Of a stretch of DNA of 64,000 bases, positions 48,301 to 60,504 are shown piece after piece. Every line of letters begins with the position of its first letter. The first letter of the stretch is position 1. Made by a program: the position numbers and the translations under genes. The stretch spans positions 2,137,501 through 2,201,500 of the forward strand of contig JAYKKI010000023.1 of the NCBI GenBank assembly GCA_039881145.1, written 5' to 3'. Source of the stretch: Druceiella hillmani. Its lineage: Eukaryota > Arthropoda > Insecta > Lepidoptera > Hepialidae. The notes below the pieces were generated by a model. The model did not search any database, was not told where the DNA came from, and saw nothing but the letters and a program-made list of their open reading frames with translations.

Positions 48301-48599
48301 TATTTATTACAATCAGTTTAAGGCCTCTTTCAGTTTAAGGCCGATTGTGACAAAACTTTACCGGAAAGTATAGTTTAGTTGAATTGCTTGATGGAACATT
48401 TTTTTTCTTAGATATTCTGCAGTTCAGTAGAATATCTGTATCTCTCTCATCATTCAACGCTTCCCTTTCTCGCGTAATTTATATCTTTCCGTACCAATAT
48501 TCAGTTATTCACTGATTCGATATGAACAATCTAAATTAACCTTTCGATAACGTGCAGCATAAATAATCAGTAATAATATCGTAACTGTTAAATGCACTC

Positions 48600-49110
48600 T
48601 GGATACCATCGAGTAGTTTAAACGAAGATCAAAGCGGTTAAACATTTCAATCCATTTCCAATCTTCGTTCCCCATTGACCCAGATGCAATTTATTGTGAA
48701 TTATGTTGTGTTATTGACGTAAAGTTCAACGTGTCAGTTCGTGAATGCTGTCAATTAAAGGTCAAATTGAATCGGTTTGTCCATCTTTTTGGCATTCGAG
48801 TCGATGGCCTTGACGCTGATATTTTAATTTGCTAACTTTCAGACGCTGATTGATGTTTGTCTTCGCCGATATTTATTTAAGCGTTGCCGTAATGAATGAT
48901 GCGACGTGTATTCCGTTCAAAGCGTCTAGGAACAAGTAATCGATTACGTTCGTGTATATTGATTCAGGATGTATTTATTGAAGAAGAAGGCCGCGACGTT
49001 GCGGACAGAAAAGGACGCCGAGTCCATTACGTACCCATTTGTATTTATTGTAAATCTGAAGAAACGTAAGAGGAAGCAGTTAAGGTTAGCCGCATAATTA
49101 CGACGTTATT
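48600..49110. other. Candidate conserved non-coding region with a P2 homeodomain site
   Basis: About 500 bp of more balanced composition than the flanks. It contains GTAATCGATTAC (48936-48947), a perfect palindrome with a TAAT-NN-ATTA paired-class homeodomain site. Further homeodomain-like cores and 'gtatttattg' repeats (48970 and 49041) are present. No recognisable frame. Confidence 0.35.
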
Positions 49111-49461
49111 GTGCACAATAAATGGGGGATATTAAATATTTATTTTAATAAATATTAAATACTTTTTTATCAGAGGACTTTTAAAAAATGACTACGTCAA
49201 GAGTCCTGCCGGCGTGGTAAACCCGATGATGATTTATGATTTTTTACGACTGAATAATAATTTCTCTAAATATCAAATAACGTATATTATTTTTTGCTCT
49301 GTTCATTATGATAATTGTTTACGATAATTCTCGGAGATCGAATACGGATATGATTGTTGGAACATTATTAGCAAAAGGTAAGTAATATAGGCAAAACCTG
49401 ATAATCTAGTGACATAATACAGATGTTATTTAGTTGTTTCTTGATTTATTTATTTATTTAT

Positions 49462-49469
<8 letters not shown>
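49111..49469. other. AT-rich stretch, nothing recognised
   Basis: No signals noted. Confidence 0.6.
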
Positions 49470-49513
<44 letters not shown>

Positions 49514-49529
49514 ATATATACGTATACAT
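49470..49529. repeat. (TA)n microsatellite with TG/CG variants
   Basis: About 20 TA units then 'tgtgtatatatacgtataca'. A chance frame through it encodes an Ile-Tyr run. Confidence 0.95.
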
Positions 49530-49674
49530 AAGGCGGACTTGTTACTAGAGGAGCAATCTCTTTCGTTTAACCAAAGCACCAAGCATTATGAATGCAATTG
49601 CAAAATTAAAAGAGAACACTTAGAACAATAGTAAATGGAAAAATAACGTATAAGGGAATTAGTAATTTAATAAT

Positions 49675-49681
49675 TTATATA

Positions 49682-49738
<57 letters not shown>

Positions 49739-49739
49739 C
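49675..49739. repeat. (AT)n microsatellite
   Basis: About 25 AT dinucleotides bounded by 'tttatat' on both sides, followed by a T run. Confidence 0.95.
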
Positions 49740-51400
49740 TATTTTTTTTTTTTTTATATTGAAATGATTTCTTTTCAAACGAACTTTGAATCTCTTGAGT
49801 TGCCGACGTATTCCGGTTAGAAGAGTTTACCTTTTTCCACAGTTTAGCAGTAAGGACAACAAAGGTATATTCACAGAAGGAAGTAAGAGGTAAATCCATA
49901 TTTAGTGATAAGTAAAGTAAGGAGATTTTCAGATCGAAATCCGGCGAATTTTCTACTTGTTTCTTTTAGGGTTTCGTTATCAATCTGGTAGTTCATCTAT
50001 TTGTTTACTGGAGGTAAAGTGGTGGGTGGATAGGCTTCAAATAAATTTTACATAGTCTTAATTATCGATACAATTTTGATATAAAGGTTTTGGGAACCGA
50101 TAGGAAATTAAAAGTTAATCCAGAAATGATTTTCTTTCGTGGTCATGTGAATATCAAACGTAAACGAAAGGTTTTCAATTTTCCTCCTATTTTTCCCATT
50201 TTTTCTATATTATTTTACTTTAGTTGTAAATTTTCAATAAGTAGTATTATACTATGCCACTTTTGTTTCAAAATGGAACTTATTGGCGTATTTATTATTG
50301 GAGTGTTTATTGGTTCAGGCAGTCATGAAAATATATCACGGAAGTAACTCGGTGAGAGTGGGGATAGAGTGCATGCGAGAATTAAAAAATTGCCGGCGCG
50401 TAAATCTTTTGAAAATGAACTTTCATTTAATTATTAGAAGAGCTATTATAATTATGACGACTAATAACTGAACTTAATGATATGGCTGTGCGCTGTTTTG
50501 TTTTGATTCGCGCGCTAAGCCATTTTTCGGAGCATGTTGTTATGGAACAGTAATCGTCAAGTTGGACTTGCATCTGGTTTTTTTTAAACATGTGTTGTTC
50601 GAACCCGCCTTCTGTTCAAACAGCCGCGTTTTGTTTGTTTTATTATTTTTACCAGTAGACTACGTTAATTCGAATAGTAAGATGTTCCTAATGACATTTA
50701 AATATAAACTTTCTTCACAATCTTTTATTTAAAACCATTCTTTATTTACATACAATTTCCGTAACGAAAATAGTCTGTATACAAACTGTAGATAATGAGG
50801 TTCTATTTTTGTTCAGGTGTAATCACTCGCTATCTTGTTTACGATATGTTTGAACTCGTCGGGTGTTGATGGTTTACACCAGACGTAGCTTGTCGTCATG
50901 GCTTGTAGTGTAAATAAACTCGGTGTACACTCACCACGTGGTTGTCACTATTTGATCTGTTCGGCTAAATGCTGGTTGGGAGAAAAGACGTACTTATTAG
51001 TTTATATAAGTCATTATGGTGGGTTTAAAGTTTATGTATTTTCGTAATATGATCCCGTTTGTATTCCATTATACGTTTGTAGATCATTATAATTAGTGTT
51101 TATTGATGTATAACTTCACAATCAGTTTAACCTATTTTTTTTTTAAATTTTTTCCTGTTATTATTTCTGGTAACAGATACTAGCTTTCTATGTATGTAAA
51201 TTATATTATATAAATGAGTTGTTGTTAAATGTATATAAAGTATATAATTATTTTCCGTAGTTTTTATGAAATAAATTAACGATTTAATTGCACTAAAATA
51301 AAATCCATTGCATTTTTTTTGTTGACCTTATATTTACAATTTGAGCTATTTAGGCCGAGTTGAAGGCTTTCTTATAAACTGGCATTATAAGCTTCCCATA
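49740..51400. other. AT-rich stretch, slightly GC-richer at 50340-50620
   Basis: Short frames at 50090-50347 and 50283-50471 open from TTG or lack support. No gene or array recognised. Confidence 0.5.
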
Positions 51401-51437
51401 AATCCGCTTTTCTATTTGAGAGATAGAAAAGCGGATT
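51401..51437. repeat. Short perfect hairpin, 15-bp stem
   Basis: 'aatccgcttttctat' and 'atagaaaagcggatt' around the 7-base loop 'ttgagag'. A partial third copy 'gaaaagcgga' follows. Confidence 0.9.
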
Positions 51438-51862
51438 GAAAAGCGGAAGAGATGAGACATAATCAATTTTCTTTTTCCTTCGCAGTCATACCTGCACATA
51501 CTTATGATATATATGTTAACGATTAAACGCGTTTTTAGATCGTACTAATTTTGTCTGGTTCAGACTAGTTTAGAAAACGTGTATCAGGTTCAACTAGATT
51601 AGCCTAGGTAATATCAGTTTGTCCTGATAATGAAATTCACACTTCATGCAAAACTCGTATAGCCTAGCCAAAATAAAAGAGTCGTTTTAAATGATAAGAT
51701 AAACATGTCGTATCATGTTAATGCGGGGAGTTTTATACCGCAACCTCTTTATCTCGCTTTGAATTTTAATAACTTAAGTTAACCTATTCTAACTTAGTTT
51801 ATTGAAATCTTATTAATGGCAGCTACTATACGTACAGTGGTAATTCAGTTTTGCAAGTAACA
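51438..51862. other. AT-rich stretch, nothing recognised
   Basis: No signals noted. Confidence 0.55.
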
Positions 51863-51999
51863 AATTCATTCGGAATTGAGTTTACAAGAATTCTTTGAGA
51901 ACTCAGTTTTCAAGAATTCATTGGGACTTCAGTTTACAAGAATTCATTGAGAATTGAGTTTACAAGAAATTCAATTTACAAGGAAATCAGTTTACAAAT
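51863..51999 (+). repeat. 26-bp minisatellite, five or more degenerate copies
   Basis: Units based on 'gaattcattgagaattgagt' plus 'ttacaa'. The final units are truncated. Confidence 0.9.
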
Positions 52000-52070
52000 G
52001 AAAGTTAAAGTATGCTATTCAAACTTTAATTACTGATTTCTTTTTAATTTTGATTTTAATAAAACTACAC

Positions 52071-52156
52071 GTTTGATTCTAATAATTATATTTTTTCATT
52101 ATTTCTCATATATTAATATAAGCAATAATAAAAAATTATAATTATTAGAATCAAAC
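52071..52156. repeat. Perfect 20-bp inverted repeat, 46-base loop
   Basis: 'gtttgattctaataattata' (52071-52090) is exactly complementary to 52137-52156. Probably the termini of a very small element. Confidence 0.85.
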
Positions 52157-52189
52157 TTATAATTATATATTTATGATCAATTAGAAATA

Positions 52190-52470
52190 TTTTTTTTCTC
52201 TTCTCTTATATGTTGCTTCTAGGTATATACTATTACCATGCCAAATTTCATCAAAATCTGTCCAGTAGATTTACAAACATACATAATTAACTCAAATTAA
52301 CGAATTAACAAACAGACATACAACTCAAATTAACAAACAGACATACAAGAATTCTAAAAAAAATTTCTGGCTTCTATTATCATTTTATATACTAAATCAA
52401 TCACTTTTAAAAATATTTTCAATGTACAGAATTCACTCTGTTACAATGTTATTATATGTATATTTATGAT
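52190..52470 (-). repeat. Dispersed repeat, inverted copy of 39590-39878
   Basis: 'ggtatatactattaccatgc' and 'tgtacagaattcactctgtt' are complements of segments at 39774-39799 and 39618-39640. It lacks the GCAGCTAG end. 'caaattaacaaacagacata' is internally repeated. Confidence 0.65.
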
Positions 52471-52769
52471 AGCGATGTCTTATATTATTGTTTAAAATTA
52501 GTTTTGACTAGGCAATATTAGTTAAATCTGAAGCGTGAATTTTATTATCAGGAAAACTGATATTGTTTAGGTTAAACTAACTGAACTTTATACGTGTTAT
52601 GTAAACTAATTTGGCCTAGGCAAAATTGATTTGTCCTGAAATCGGATTTGATCGGTAACAGATATACACATATATTTAAATCTTTTCACCGTGAAATGCA
52701 ATAACAGTATTTATACCAACACTATCTATACAATTAGAACACCCTAGAGCCTAATTGCGAATTTTAATC

Positions 52770-53190
52770 GCGTAATTTATGGTGGAAATCCATTTGATGG
52801 ATCATTTAAAGGCTATTACAGGGAGGCCCCTTTCGTCGTCTAGTATTTGTACTGTCGAATGGTGAAGTTTTTAGGGTGCATCGTGAATATGTTAATCCTC
52901 CGCTGCCCAATGGTCTCTTATAAATGTAAGAGCAAGTATATGTTCTACCTTTAAATGCCTGTCCGCTTTTCAGATGGTACTGCGACGATTTATTTGACGG
53001 GGACACTATTTAGAACGTAGGCGGGCGGCGCGTAAGACACTGCAGAGTAGTAAGTCAGAGGAAAAATCGGGGAAATTTAGGTGGAAACCATATTTTTTGG
53101 AGGATTTAGATAGATTTAAGTAATTGGTTTCCGTTCGGAAACTCGTTCGATTCTTAATGTTACGTCTACTTTTGTTTAATATGTCTTATA
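52770..53190 (+). other. GC-richer element A (first copy of a duplicated pair)
   Basis: Shares colinear similarity with 57231-57697: 'tggtggaaatccatttg', 'tatttgtactgtcg', 'gtccgcttttcagatg', 'cgacgatttatttgacgggg' and 'aaatttaggtggaaac'. Indels are few, but in-frame stops differ between copies in every frame inspected, so coding is unlikely. Probably duplicated conserved non-coding DNA. Confidence 0.6.
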
Positions 53191-53413
53191 GTAGAAGGTC
53201 GCAAACTCAGAACTATGTTTTAGTCTGCGTATTTTGCACGCTGGCAGATTTTATATTTCAAGGTATTTTCCATAGGAAAGATAAATATAACAATGACGGA
53301 TTATGGCGTTTGATCCCTTGTGATATTACTGCACTATTTGATGTATCTCTTAGTTATTTTACGAATGGATCCACCTTCCTCTACAATATTACTGGTAATG
53401 TTTTTATAATTAA
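53191..53413. other. AT-rich spacer between element A and Helitron copy 2
   Basis: A TTG-started frame (53124-53417) ends inside the Helitron and is probably chance. Confidence 0.5.
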
Positions 53414-53827
53414 CTAGCGTGACCCGTACGAAGTCTTCGCATTATTTATTCCATTATGAAGCTCAGATGACAGATCAAACAAATATTTTACTAAAATTGA
53501 CATATAGAGGCGCAAGTATCAAAAGCATTGAGCTAAAGCGCCACTTTATTTATACGTGAGTGGATTTGAAATTAAACAAAAATTTTACCGACCGTCAATC
53601 ATATTGACGTTGAGCCGTTAGATGGCAGCATTGCTGTTTTGTGTATATAATTTTAATAATTAATTAATTTGCAAAAACAATAGCAATAATAAATTTTTTA
53701 GTTGTGGATGCCGGTAGAGCAAGCAATTATCTATGAAATGATATATAATTTATGTGGATTAGTTGTGAGGTTTTTTCTAAAAAGGGAGTGTAACATCTTA
53801 AGCTTAGCGTATTAATATATATGATGA
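53414..53827 (-). mobile_element. Non-autonomous mini-Helitron, copy 2
   Basis: On the minus strand it starts TCATCATATATATTAATACG (plus 53827 downward, with up to two extra 'atc' trinucleotides beyond) and ends CTAG at 53417-53414, followed by T. The terminal hairpin GCGAAG-A-CTTCG lies just before it. Nearly identical to 17842-18247, which implies both copies moved recently. Its position between elements A and B post-dates their duplication. Confidence 0.88.
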
Positions 53828-54642
53828 TGATGATGCGAAATTTGTTTTCTGTTCTATTGTGTAAATAATGGTTGTGACTTTATTTATCTCAAAGAAAGTT
53901 GCCGATGCATGGACATTTTGAAATCACACTTCTGAAATTATTTTACAGCATGCAGTAGGATTTGTTGAAACATTTTTGTGTCAACACAGGCTATTGTTAT
54001 GTAATATGCGTTGATGCGATCTGACAAAGTAATTTACGTGAGTCAATTGTGCCATACCAAGGTTAAAATGTATTTTCACATGAAGTCAAGGTAAGGATAC
54101 TTCTGGAGTGTTAAATATTAGAGTGGGTGATATTCCTCGAAGCAGGATGAACAAGCGGTTTTTGGGATACTGTACTAAGCTATTGTTACAAGTTTTAATA
54201 TAGAGATAAGCTTTTTTTTATTTCCCAACTTAAGCTTTCTAAACAATCTGTTTTTGTTTATATAATTATTGCTTTACGTAAATTATTTATTTTGTCGATC
54301 AGTTGAATCATTTTAACGTGGTATTTTATCTGGTATATCAAATAGTGTGGTATAACATGTTAAAATTGGCTTCTGAACCTTGATTCGAGCATAGATTCTT
54401 TTTCAATTAATTCTCTTTAACGTTTCTTAGTATTATGCGTATAATTTTTCTATTTATTCAATAAGCCTGGAATATGCTTTGTAAAATGATAATATCAAGC
54501 TTTAAAGTGGTCATTATTGTTAGCGTCACCCATATTGTTGTATATCTGGAAAGTTTACAAAATTGTAATAATATATACAACAGAATTAAAAGAAACTTCA
54601 GCTAAGTAGGTTCTACTTCTTTAAGAGTGATAGTTGATCAAG
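53828..54642. other. AT-rich stretch, nothing recognised
   Basis: No signals noted. Confidence 0.6.
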
Positions 54643-54696
54643 GGAAGACAAGGGCGAACCGCTCTATCTAGTGCGAGCGGGTCGCCCTTGACTTCT
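54643..54696. repeat. GC-rich hairpin, 22-base arms
   Basis: 'ggaagacaagggcgaaccgc' plus 'tc' pairs with 'gagcgggtcgcccttgactt' plus 'ct', with 3 mismatches and a 10-base loop. It stands out in AT-rich DNA. It could be a microRNA-like stem or the abutted inverted ends of a lost element. Confidence 0.75.
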
Positions 54697-55649
54697 AATA
54701 TCTTTGTCGTCGACTAACACATGATATGCAGACGGGTCAGTGTAAATGTATATTAATTAAGCTATAATGTTAAAATGTTTATTTATTATTCTGCGAAACA
54801 TATACGAACTAATATATTTTCAATTTATATTACTGTTTGTGAGAAATAATTTTATTGAAATTTATACATCATATTTTTAAATCGCACCATATTTTTAAAT
54901 ATGTGAAATGTATAGAAGGCAATGTACAATATTTATGTTGTGTAAAATTAATATTTGTAAATAGCTTAGTAGAAATACTATGTACACTTAATACTAAAAG
55001 AAATAATTTATTTATATTTTTTAGATCCCGATAAATAAACAAATCAGTTTGTTTTTATGTTCCTTATCTACCCAAGGAAATGGTGGAAAAGTTACTTAAA
55101 ATAAGTAATAAACCCGTAAAGTATTGATTCCTTAATGAAATTAATAACACACTGATAGGAAGTTAAAATTATCCCGTTTAGTTTTGCTCCACATTCACAA
55201 TATATGTAAATCATAAGGAAATATATTTTTTTAAGATTGATTTATTTCGATTGATAAGATGGAAAAAATAATAAAGCAAAAAAGGTTATTATAATATCCA
55301 TAAAAGATTTCAATTTTCATTACGTTAATTATCTAAAAACAATATGTTTGAGATTTCAAATTTACGTTTAGGAAATCGTGAAAATGCAGTATACAAATTC
55401 CTTTGCTATTCGCCAGATCGATTGAAAGCTAGTTACAATGACGAAGAAAAATAATGCCTAAATATAGGTTTATGGGAAAACTTTTTGTATCTATTGAAAA
55501 TTAATTACGTGTGACGCCGAGTTTTCACTAACGCCATTCGAAATTGAAACTAAATATAAGCACATAGAATCGTATAATTTTCTTTATATTCGCAGGGAAA
55601 TAGCTGTGCAGCTTTGCCTATTATAATATCGTTTGTTGCCTCCGGAATC
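54697..55649. other. AT-rich stretch, nothing recognised
   Basis: No signals noted. Confidence 0.6.
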
Positions 55650-55895
55650 ACTCCAGGAAAAGGAGAGTCGGCATAGCGAAATACTTTGATAGTGCCGGTC
55701 GAGGGGCGTCTCTGAATACAAATGGGCGGCGCCGCGGAACTGACCAGACCCGTATTGTGTGGAGGCGCCGTGAAGAATTTATGGGATTATAATGTAATCT
55801 TTATGTCGGGCATTCGGAAAGTTTTGGAGGTGCTTGCCGATTCCCTTGATATAAAGCCGAGGGTAGTGCGTTCGTAAATGTGAGATTAATTTAAA
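55650..55895 (+). other. GC-rich element B (first copy)
   Basis: Colinear with 58540-58785: 'gtctctgaata', 'actgacc', 'cgtattgtg.gga', the exact core 'atgggattataatgtaa', and 'ttcg..aat..gaaattaattt'-like ends. The core contains GGATTA, the K50 homeodomain (Bicoid/Otx) half-site. Stops in all frames compared argue against coding. Confidence 0.6.
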
Positions 55896-56194
55896 ATTTT
55901 AGTACGGTAATAGTTATATCCTTTGATAGCAACTATACCTTAATCGTAATTTTTATGCAAACAATATATCTTGCGATTTTGAAATGAAGTAAATTTTCGT
56001 AAACAAAACATTAAAACTGACTTTCTGGCAATAATCTAGTTTGTGGTTATCAGCACGTAGCTTAACTGTGAAGGGTGGCTTTTACAGTTGAATGTGATTT
56101 GGCTGATTTTATTTGAATAAGTAGGTGTTGTTTGGCTTCAATATATTGATTTCAATTTTGGTTTACTTAACCAGAAATGGTTATTTACGTTTAT
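55896..56194. other. AT-rich spacer, nothing recognised
   Basis: No signals noted. Confidence 0.55.
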
Positions 56195-56310
56195 ATGTAA
56201 ATAAAATAGTACCCGTCTGCGAGTACCCATCTACGAGTACGTCTACGAGTACCCGTAGAACTCGCACTGCGAGGGTTCCGTTCACGTTTAGGTACTTTAA
56301 ACGTTTAAGG
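56195..56310 (-). repeat. 3' end fragment of the dispersed lepidopteran repeat
   Basis: The complement of 'tagaactcgcactgcgaggg' then 'ttccgttcacgtttaggta' matches the 'ggaaccctcgtag' 3' end of the copies at 3289 and 37255. A short 'tctacgagtac' repeat adjoins it. Confidence 0.65.
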
Positions 56311-57230
56311 GTACATAGTATTTTTATTAAGCTATTATTAAATATTAATTTTTCACAACGTAAATAAATTGCCTACTATATATTCACACATCTAAAAGCA
56401 TGGTGCATATTTTAGTGATATTATTTCTCACCAATAATAATAGAAACAGAAAATATTTTAACTAGTATGTCTTTCAGAATTAGAATGAATAATCATTTCA
56501 AAATACAAAGTTATTTTTCAGTCGATTTGTATGGCGTCTCTGTGAACTTCTTAATGGTGATATTAATATATAATAGTAATTAATATAGTAGAAAGGTGTA
56601 ATTATATTTTGTTTTTGTTGAGTTATTTTTCATAACGACATTCCATCTGGCAAATGATTTCTATGGGTCATATCTTAGAATATATGTCTGTGTATGTGTT
56701 GTGTGCCTCATAATGGTGATATTAATTCTTAAACGTTAGATTCATTTGACCTCTTAAAATTTATGTTCAAAAATCGCACATTCGTATTTTGAATTTGGCA
56801 CTTGATAATATCTATTAAAAGCATAGACATTTAACTTTCAAAGGGCGCTAGAATGTTGATTTTAGACAGTTTAGTCCAGTTTTAATTGTACATCAAAGCG
56901 GACGGGTCAAAGTTTTGGAGTCTAGCGTACTCCAAGCAAAGGAGACGGTGAAACTATTTGAAAATGTTAAAAATATAACATGTTTGTCCAATATTAACGT
57001 ACCCATTTATACGTGTTTATTTACTTATGTAATAATTATCGAAAGGAATCTCTAACATGCCATAACATAAAAATAAAGGAAAATTCTAGGACGTTTTATA
57101 TTCATTACTTCAATATATGTTTGTCTAGAACTCGAATAATGGCTATTTTGAAGCCGCTATCTTTCCAGCTGCTAATGGAAAAAGTAACAATGAAATTTAA
57201 AACGTTCGCAAGCTTCATTGCAAAGTCCAA
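56311..57230. other. AT-rich stretch, nothing recognised
   Basis: A plus frame running into the next element opens only from GTG at 57013. No other signal. Confidence 0.5.
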
Positions 57231-57697
57231 TCACGCATTCGGTGGTGGAACTCCATTTGGCGAATTATTCGGAGGATATTGCAGGCACGCCCAATCCGGT
57301 GCCCCTTATTTGTATTGTCGCGAGGCGGCAGTTTTTCACGGGCGTATCGCGAATGTGTTAATCTCCCGCCGCCCAATTGGTCCCTTTCATATTTAATGGC
57401 ACGTGAATCGGGAACCCCAAAGCGCGCCCCCGACAAATGACTGCCCGCTTTTCAGATGCCGCCGCGGCGATTTATTCGACGGGAATGCTATTCGAATGTG
57501 GAGGTTCGGTGAGGAATGGTCTGCAGAATGGGTGGGTCGCGGCGTTGGTTCGGTGAAATTTAGGTGGAAACGATATTTTTAGGAGGATTTTACTGCCGGA
57601 GGTTTAAGGTGGATTTACATAATCGTACGTTAGGTCGCCTTTCGCGCAATCGTATGGTTACTAATGTGCTCACTCTTTCGAGTTTAATATATATCTG
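57231..57697 (+). other. GC-rich element A' (second copy of element A)
   Basis: Matches 52770-53190 in the same orientation and is GC-richer, probably because it has decayed less. The shared blocks include 'cccgcttttcagatg', which resembles a splice acceptor, and 'gaaatttaggtggaaac'. No frame is open in both copies across the block. Confidence 0.6.
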
Positions 57698-58539
57698 AAC
57701 TCCTTATGGTCCACTTACATCTATACCGTAAGCTTACCGGTTTGTGCTGCCAAACTGTGATTAGCAATATTGGTGGTATCTGTAGTTCATAAAGGGTTAG
57801 TTGTTATATTTCCCGCTGCTTAAATTGAAAATATGTTCATGTTTTATATTTCATGGGTTTATTTTATCCAAGTCTACTTACAGCCTGAGTACTTAGTATG
57901 TGTATAATTAGGAAAGATTATAAAAAGTTGACAAGTGCTGCCAAAGATGTATCCTATATATCGCGGTAGCGTAAATATTAAAGTGTTTTATAATTTTACA
58001 CAGACGTGACAAAACTATAAGGTTTCCTGGTGGAGGCTGCGGAAATCTAAAGAGTTGACTCAGTGTATTTGCTGTAAATTTATTTATTTTAATTGGATAT
58101 TATATTTCATGTTAGATTTAATTTTGGATGAGGTTGATCAGATTTTCCGGACTTGTGGAATAACAATATTTATTTAGACAGGAATATATTGATTTTTATC
58201 TTGTACGGAAAAACAATGTCCCAGAAGCTATAAGAGAAGTAAGGTTTTAAAGCAAGAATGGAAGGTTTTTTGGAGCATAGTTTGTAACTGGTGAAAGGCT
58301 TGAGAAAAACTGAACTGCTCTATTATGGGCAATGACACGTTTAATTACTGAGTACCATCGAATAGATTCCATATTAATCGAACCATCTCACTCTTCATAA
58401 GTTAAAAGGAATTCAAAATGCAGTTTACAAGCAATAATTTTTTTTTGGGATTTTTTAAATTTTCCTACCTTTTATAAAGGGTCTATAAGATTTCACTTAT
58501 CTACTATAATATTATATGCTACCGCCAAACTTAGGTATT
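57698..58539. other. AT-rich stretch, nothing recognised
   Basis: No signals noted. Confidence 0.6.
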
Positions 58540-58785
58540 CTAAGGGAATGGAGTTAGTTCCGCGAGATGCGGACGGCAGTTTAACAATGCCAGCCGGCGG
58601 TCGTCTCTGAATACCGATGGGCAACGCCACGGGACTGACCGACCTCCGTATTGTGCGGAGCCGCTGCGTAGAGTTGATGGGATTATAATGTAAGCTTTTT
58701 GTTGGGAGCCAGAGAGATTTGGATCGCTTTGCAATTCCCCTGGCGCAGCAGCGGACGAGAGATTCGCGAATACGAAATTAATTTC
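58540..58785 (+). other. GC-rich element B' (second copy of element B)
   Basis: Matches 55650-55895 in the same orientation. It lies about 0.85 kb after A', whereas B lies about 2.5 kb after A; the Helitron explains part of the difference. Confidence 0.6.
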
Positions 58786-60504
58786 GGCTTGGTGGGGTTG
58801 TATAATATGAGTATTAGTGACATAGTTAACATTATGTACAGAGACGAGTCGTAGTTAGATAATGCAACAGAAAGATGAAAGGAAACTGAAAGACGTTGAA
58901 ACTAGATTTTTATTGAATTTCTGGAAAAATAGAGCAATATTGATAATTAATGATTATGTGGTGATCAGGAAATATAGCGAGAAGAAAATATTATATAGAT
59001 ATTTTGGCCACGTTTGAAATATGGGGAGTAAAAAGAGGTAAATATGAGAAAAACCAATGTGAGGGTGTTATATATGATCTAAGACCCTTAAAGCTTTCAT
59101 AGACAAATTAAGGAAACATTCCAAGTGGTAATGTGAAGAGCCCTAAAAATGAAGATGAATTATGGTACGAAGCATGATAGCGTTATTGACTTTGACTTAT
59201 CAATATTGAATATTTGAATATATTGGAAAATGCAGAGTGAGGGGGGGGGTATAGAAGGATTGTAGAAAAATAAGTTCCATATTGGTAATCACACTTCCAA
59301 GTGACAGACGGTTCAAAGATATAGATAAACAGATCCTTTTAAGCGACCAATAACTCTGTTAGAATTATTGAACCTTAACTGAAAGGACGAAATAATAGAT
59401 TAATAAGGGCAAATGTTGGTAACTTGCTGTTTTATAGTTGCTCTTTGAGTTATTACTACTGAGCTTACTAAGTACTTTTAGTAAATTCGTGAACTTGCAA
59501 CTTATATAAATTTATATACGTGCAGTTATATTTAACTAACAAACAATTTGGACGCGGCTTAACTCGCGTGAAATTTGTTCACTCATTTGTTCGAGAGTTC
59601 GAGTGAAAAGGTATCAATTAATATACCTCAGTTCGTTTTCAAGACACTAAATGATACAGCAACAAAAAGACAGCTTAATCTGACTAAATAGTTTTATATA
59701 CAGACAAAAGTAATTTCTCATCACATCTAGATTAAACGAAAGAATAAAACTGAATTACAGTTTTCTTCTGCGGACCTACGCAGCATATTATTTAAAACAA
59801 TGCTAAAATTCATCGGGTAGATATTTTGTTATGATTACATAAATAAGAAAATAGACAGACAGAGGAACATAAGAAAAATAACAAGGTTTATTTCTCCTTT
59901 CTAGTTTATTGAATAAGTTTTTTGGAAGGAATTTTTAAAGTAGCTATTATTTTCCATAAAAAATTTTTTCAAGCTATATTTTCAAAGATAAGCATTAAAA
60001 GATAAAGTTAAGAAAAACAATTTTACAAAGATTGATATTGTTCCTATTTTTGTTAGTCGTCATTTAATATTATTATCTGAAATGAAAAAGGTGATATACG
60101 AAGTCGTTAATCAACCCGTTGAAACAACGACAAAAAATAAAATTCTATTTCGGTTTATTCGTTGCCGTAATTAATTTTTGGCAGGTTTTACTATGACTAT
60201 GACTAAGATTATGCTTAATTTCTCTTAATGCTCTTGCTGTGTATAAGGATAAAATTATTATTACTTTCGTATTAATTTCAGGAGTATGTCCTGTCGTTTT
60301 ATTATAACGGCAGATTCAGATTATTCATCCTTCTATTGGAAATTATTTCATCTGCAGATTAAGCGACAATTTGGTTCCACAATGAATGCATCTATGAAGT
60401 AAGATTTTCTTAATTTAGATACAGGAAAAAATTTACAGCTATGTGATAGGGTTCATGGAAGATGTCTTTGTAAGTATTTAATATTGAATTTATGAGAACA
60501 AAAA
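58786..60504. other. AT-rich stretch, nothing recognised
   Basis: No genes, arrays or transposon ends noted. Confidence 0.6.

Noticed and set aside
49434..49631. Frame encoding an Ile-Tyr repeat
   Set aside because: It is a translation of a (TA)n microsatellite.
52806..53006. Minus-strand frames in A (52806-53006) and A' (57215-57436) that align without gaps
   Set aside because: They start at GTG and TTG and the peptides share little beyond what the DNA similarity dictates. The opposite strand aligns equally well, so non-coding conservation explains it better.
57013..57396. 127-codon plus-strand frame
   Set aside because: Opens only from GTG; its second half lies in element A', and the corresponding frame in element A has a stop.
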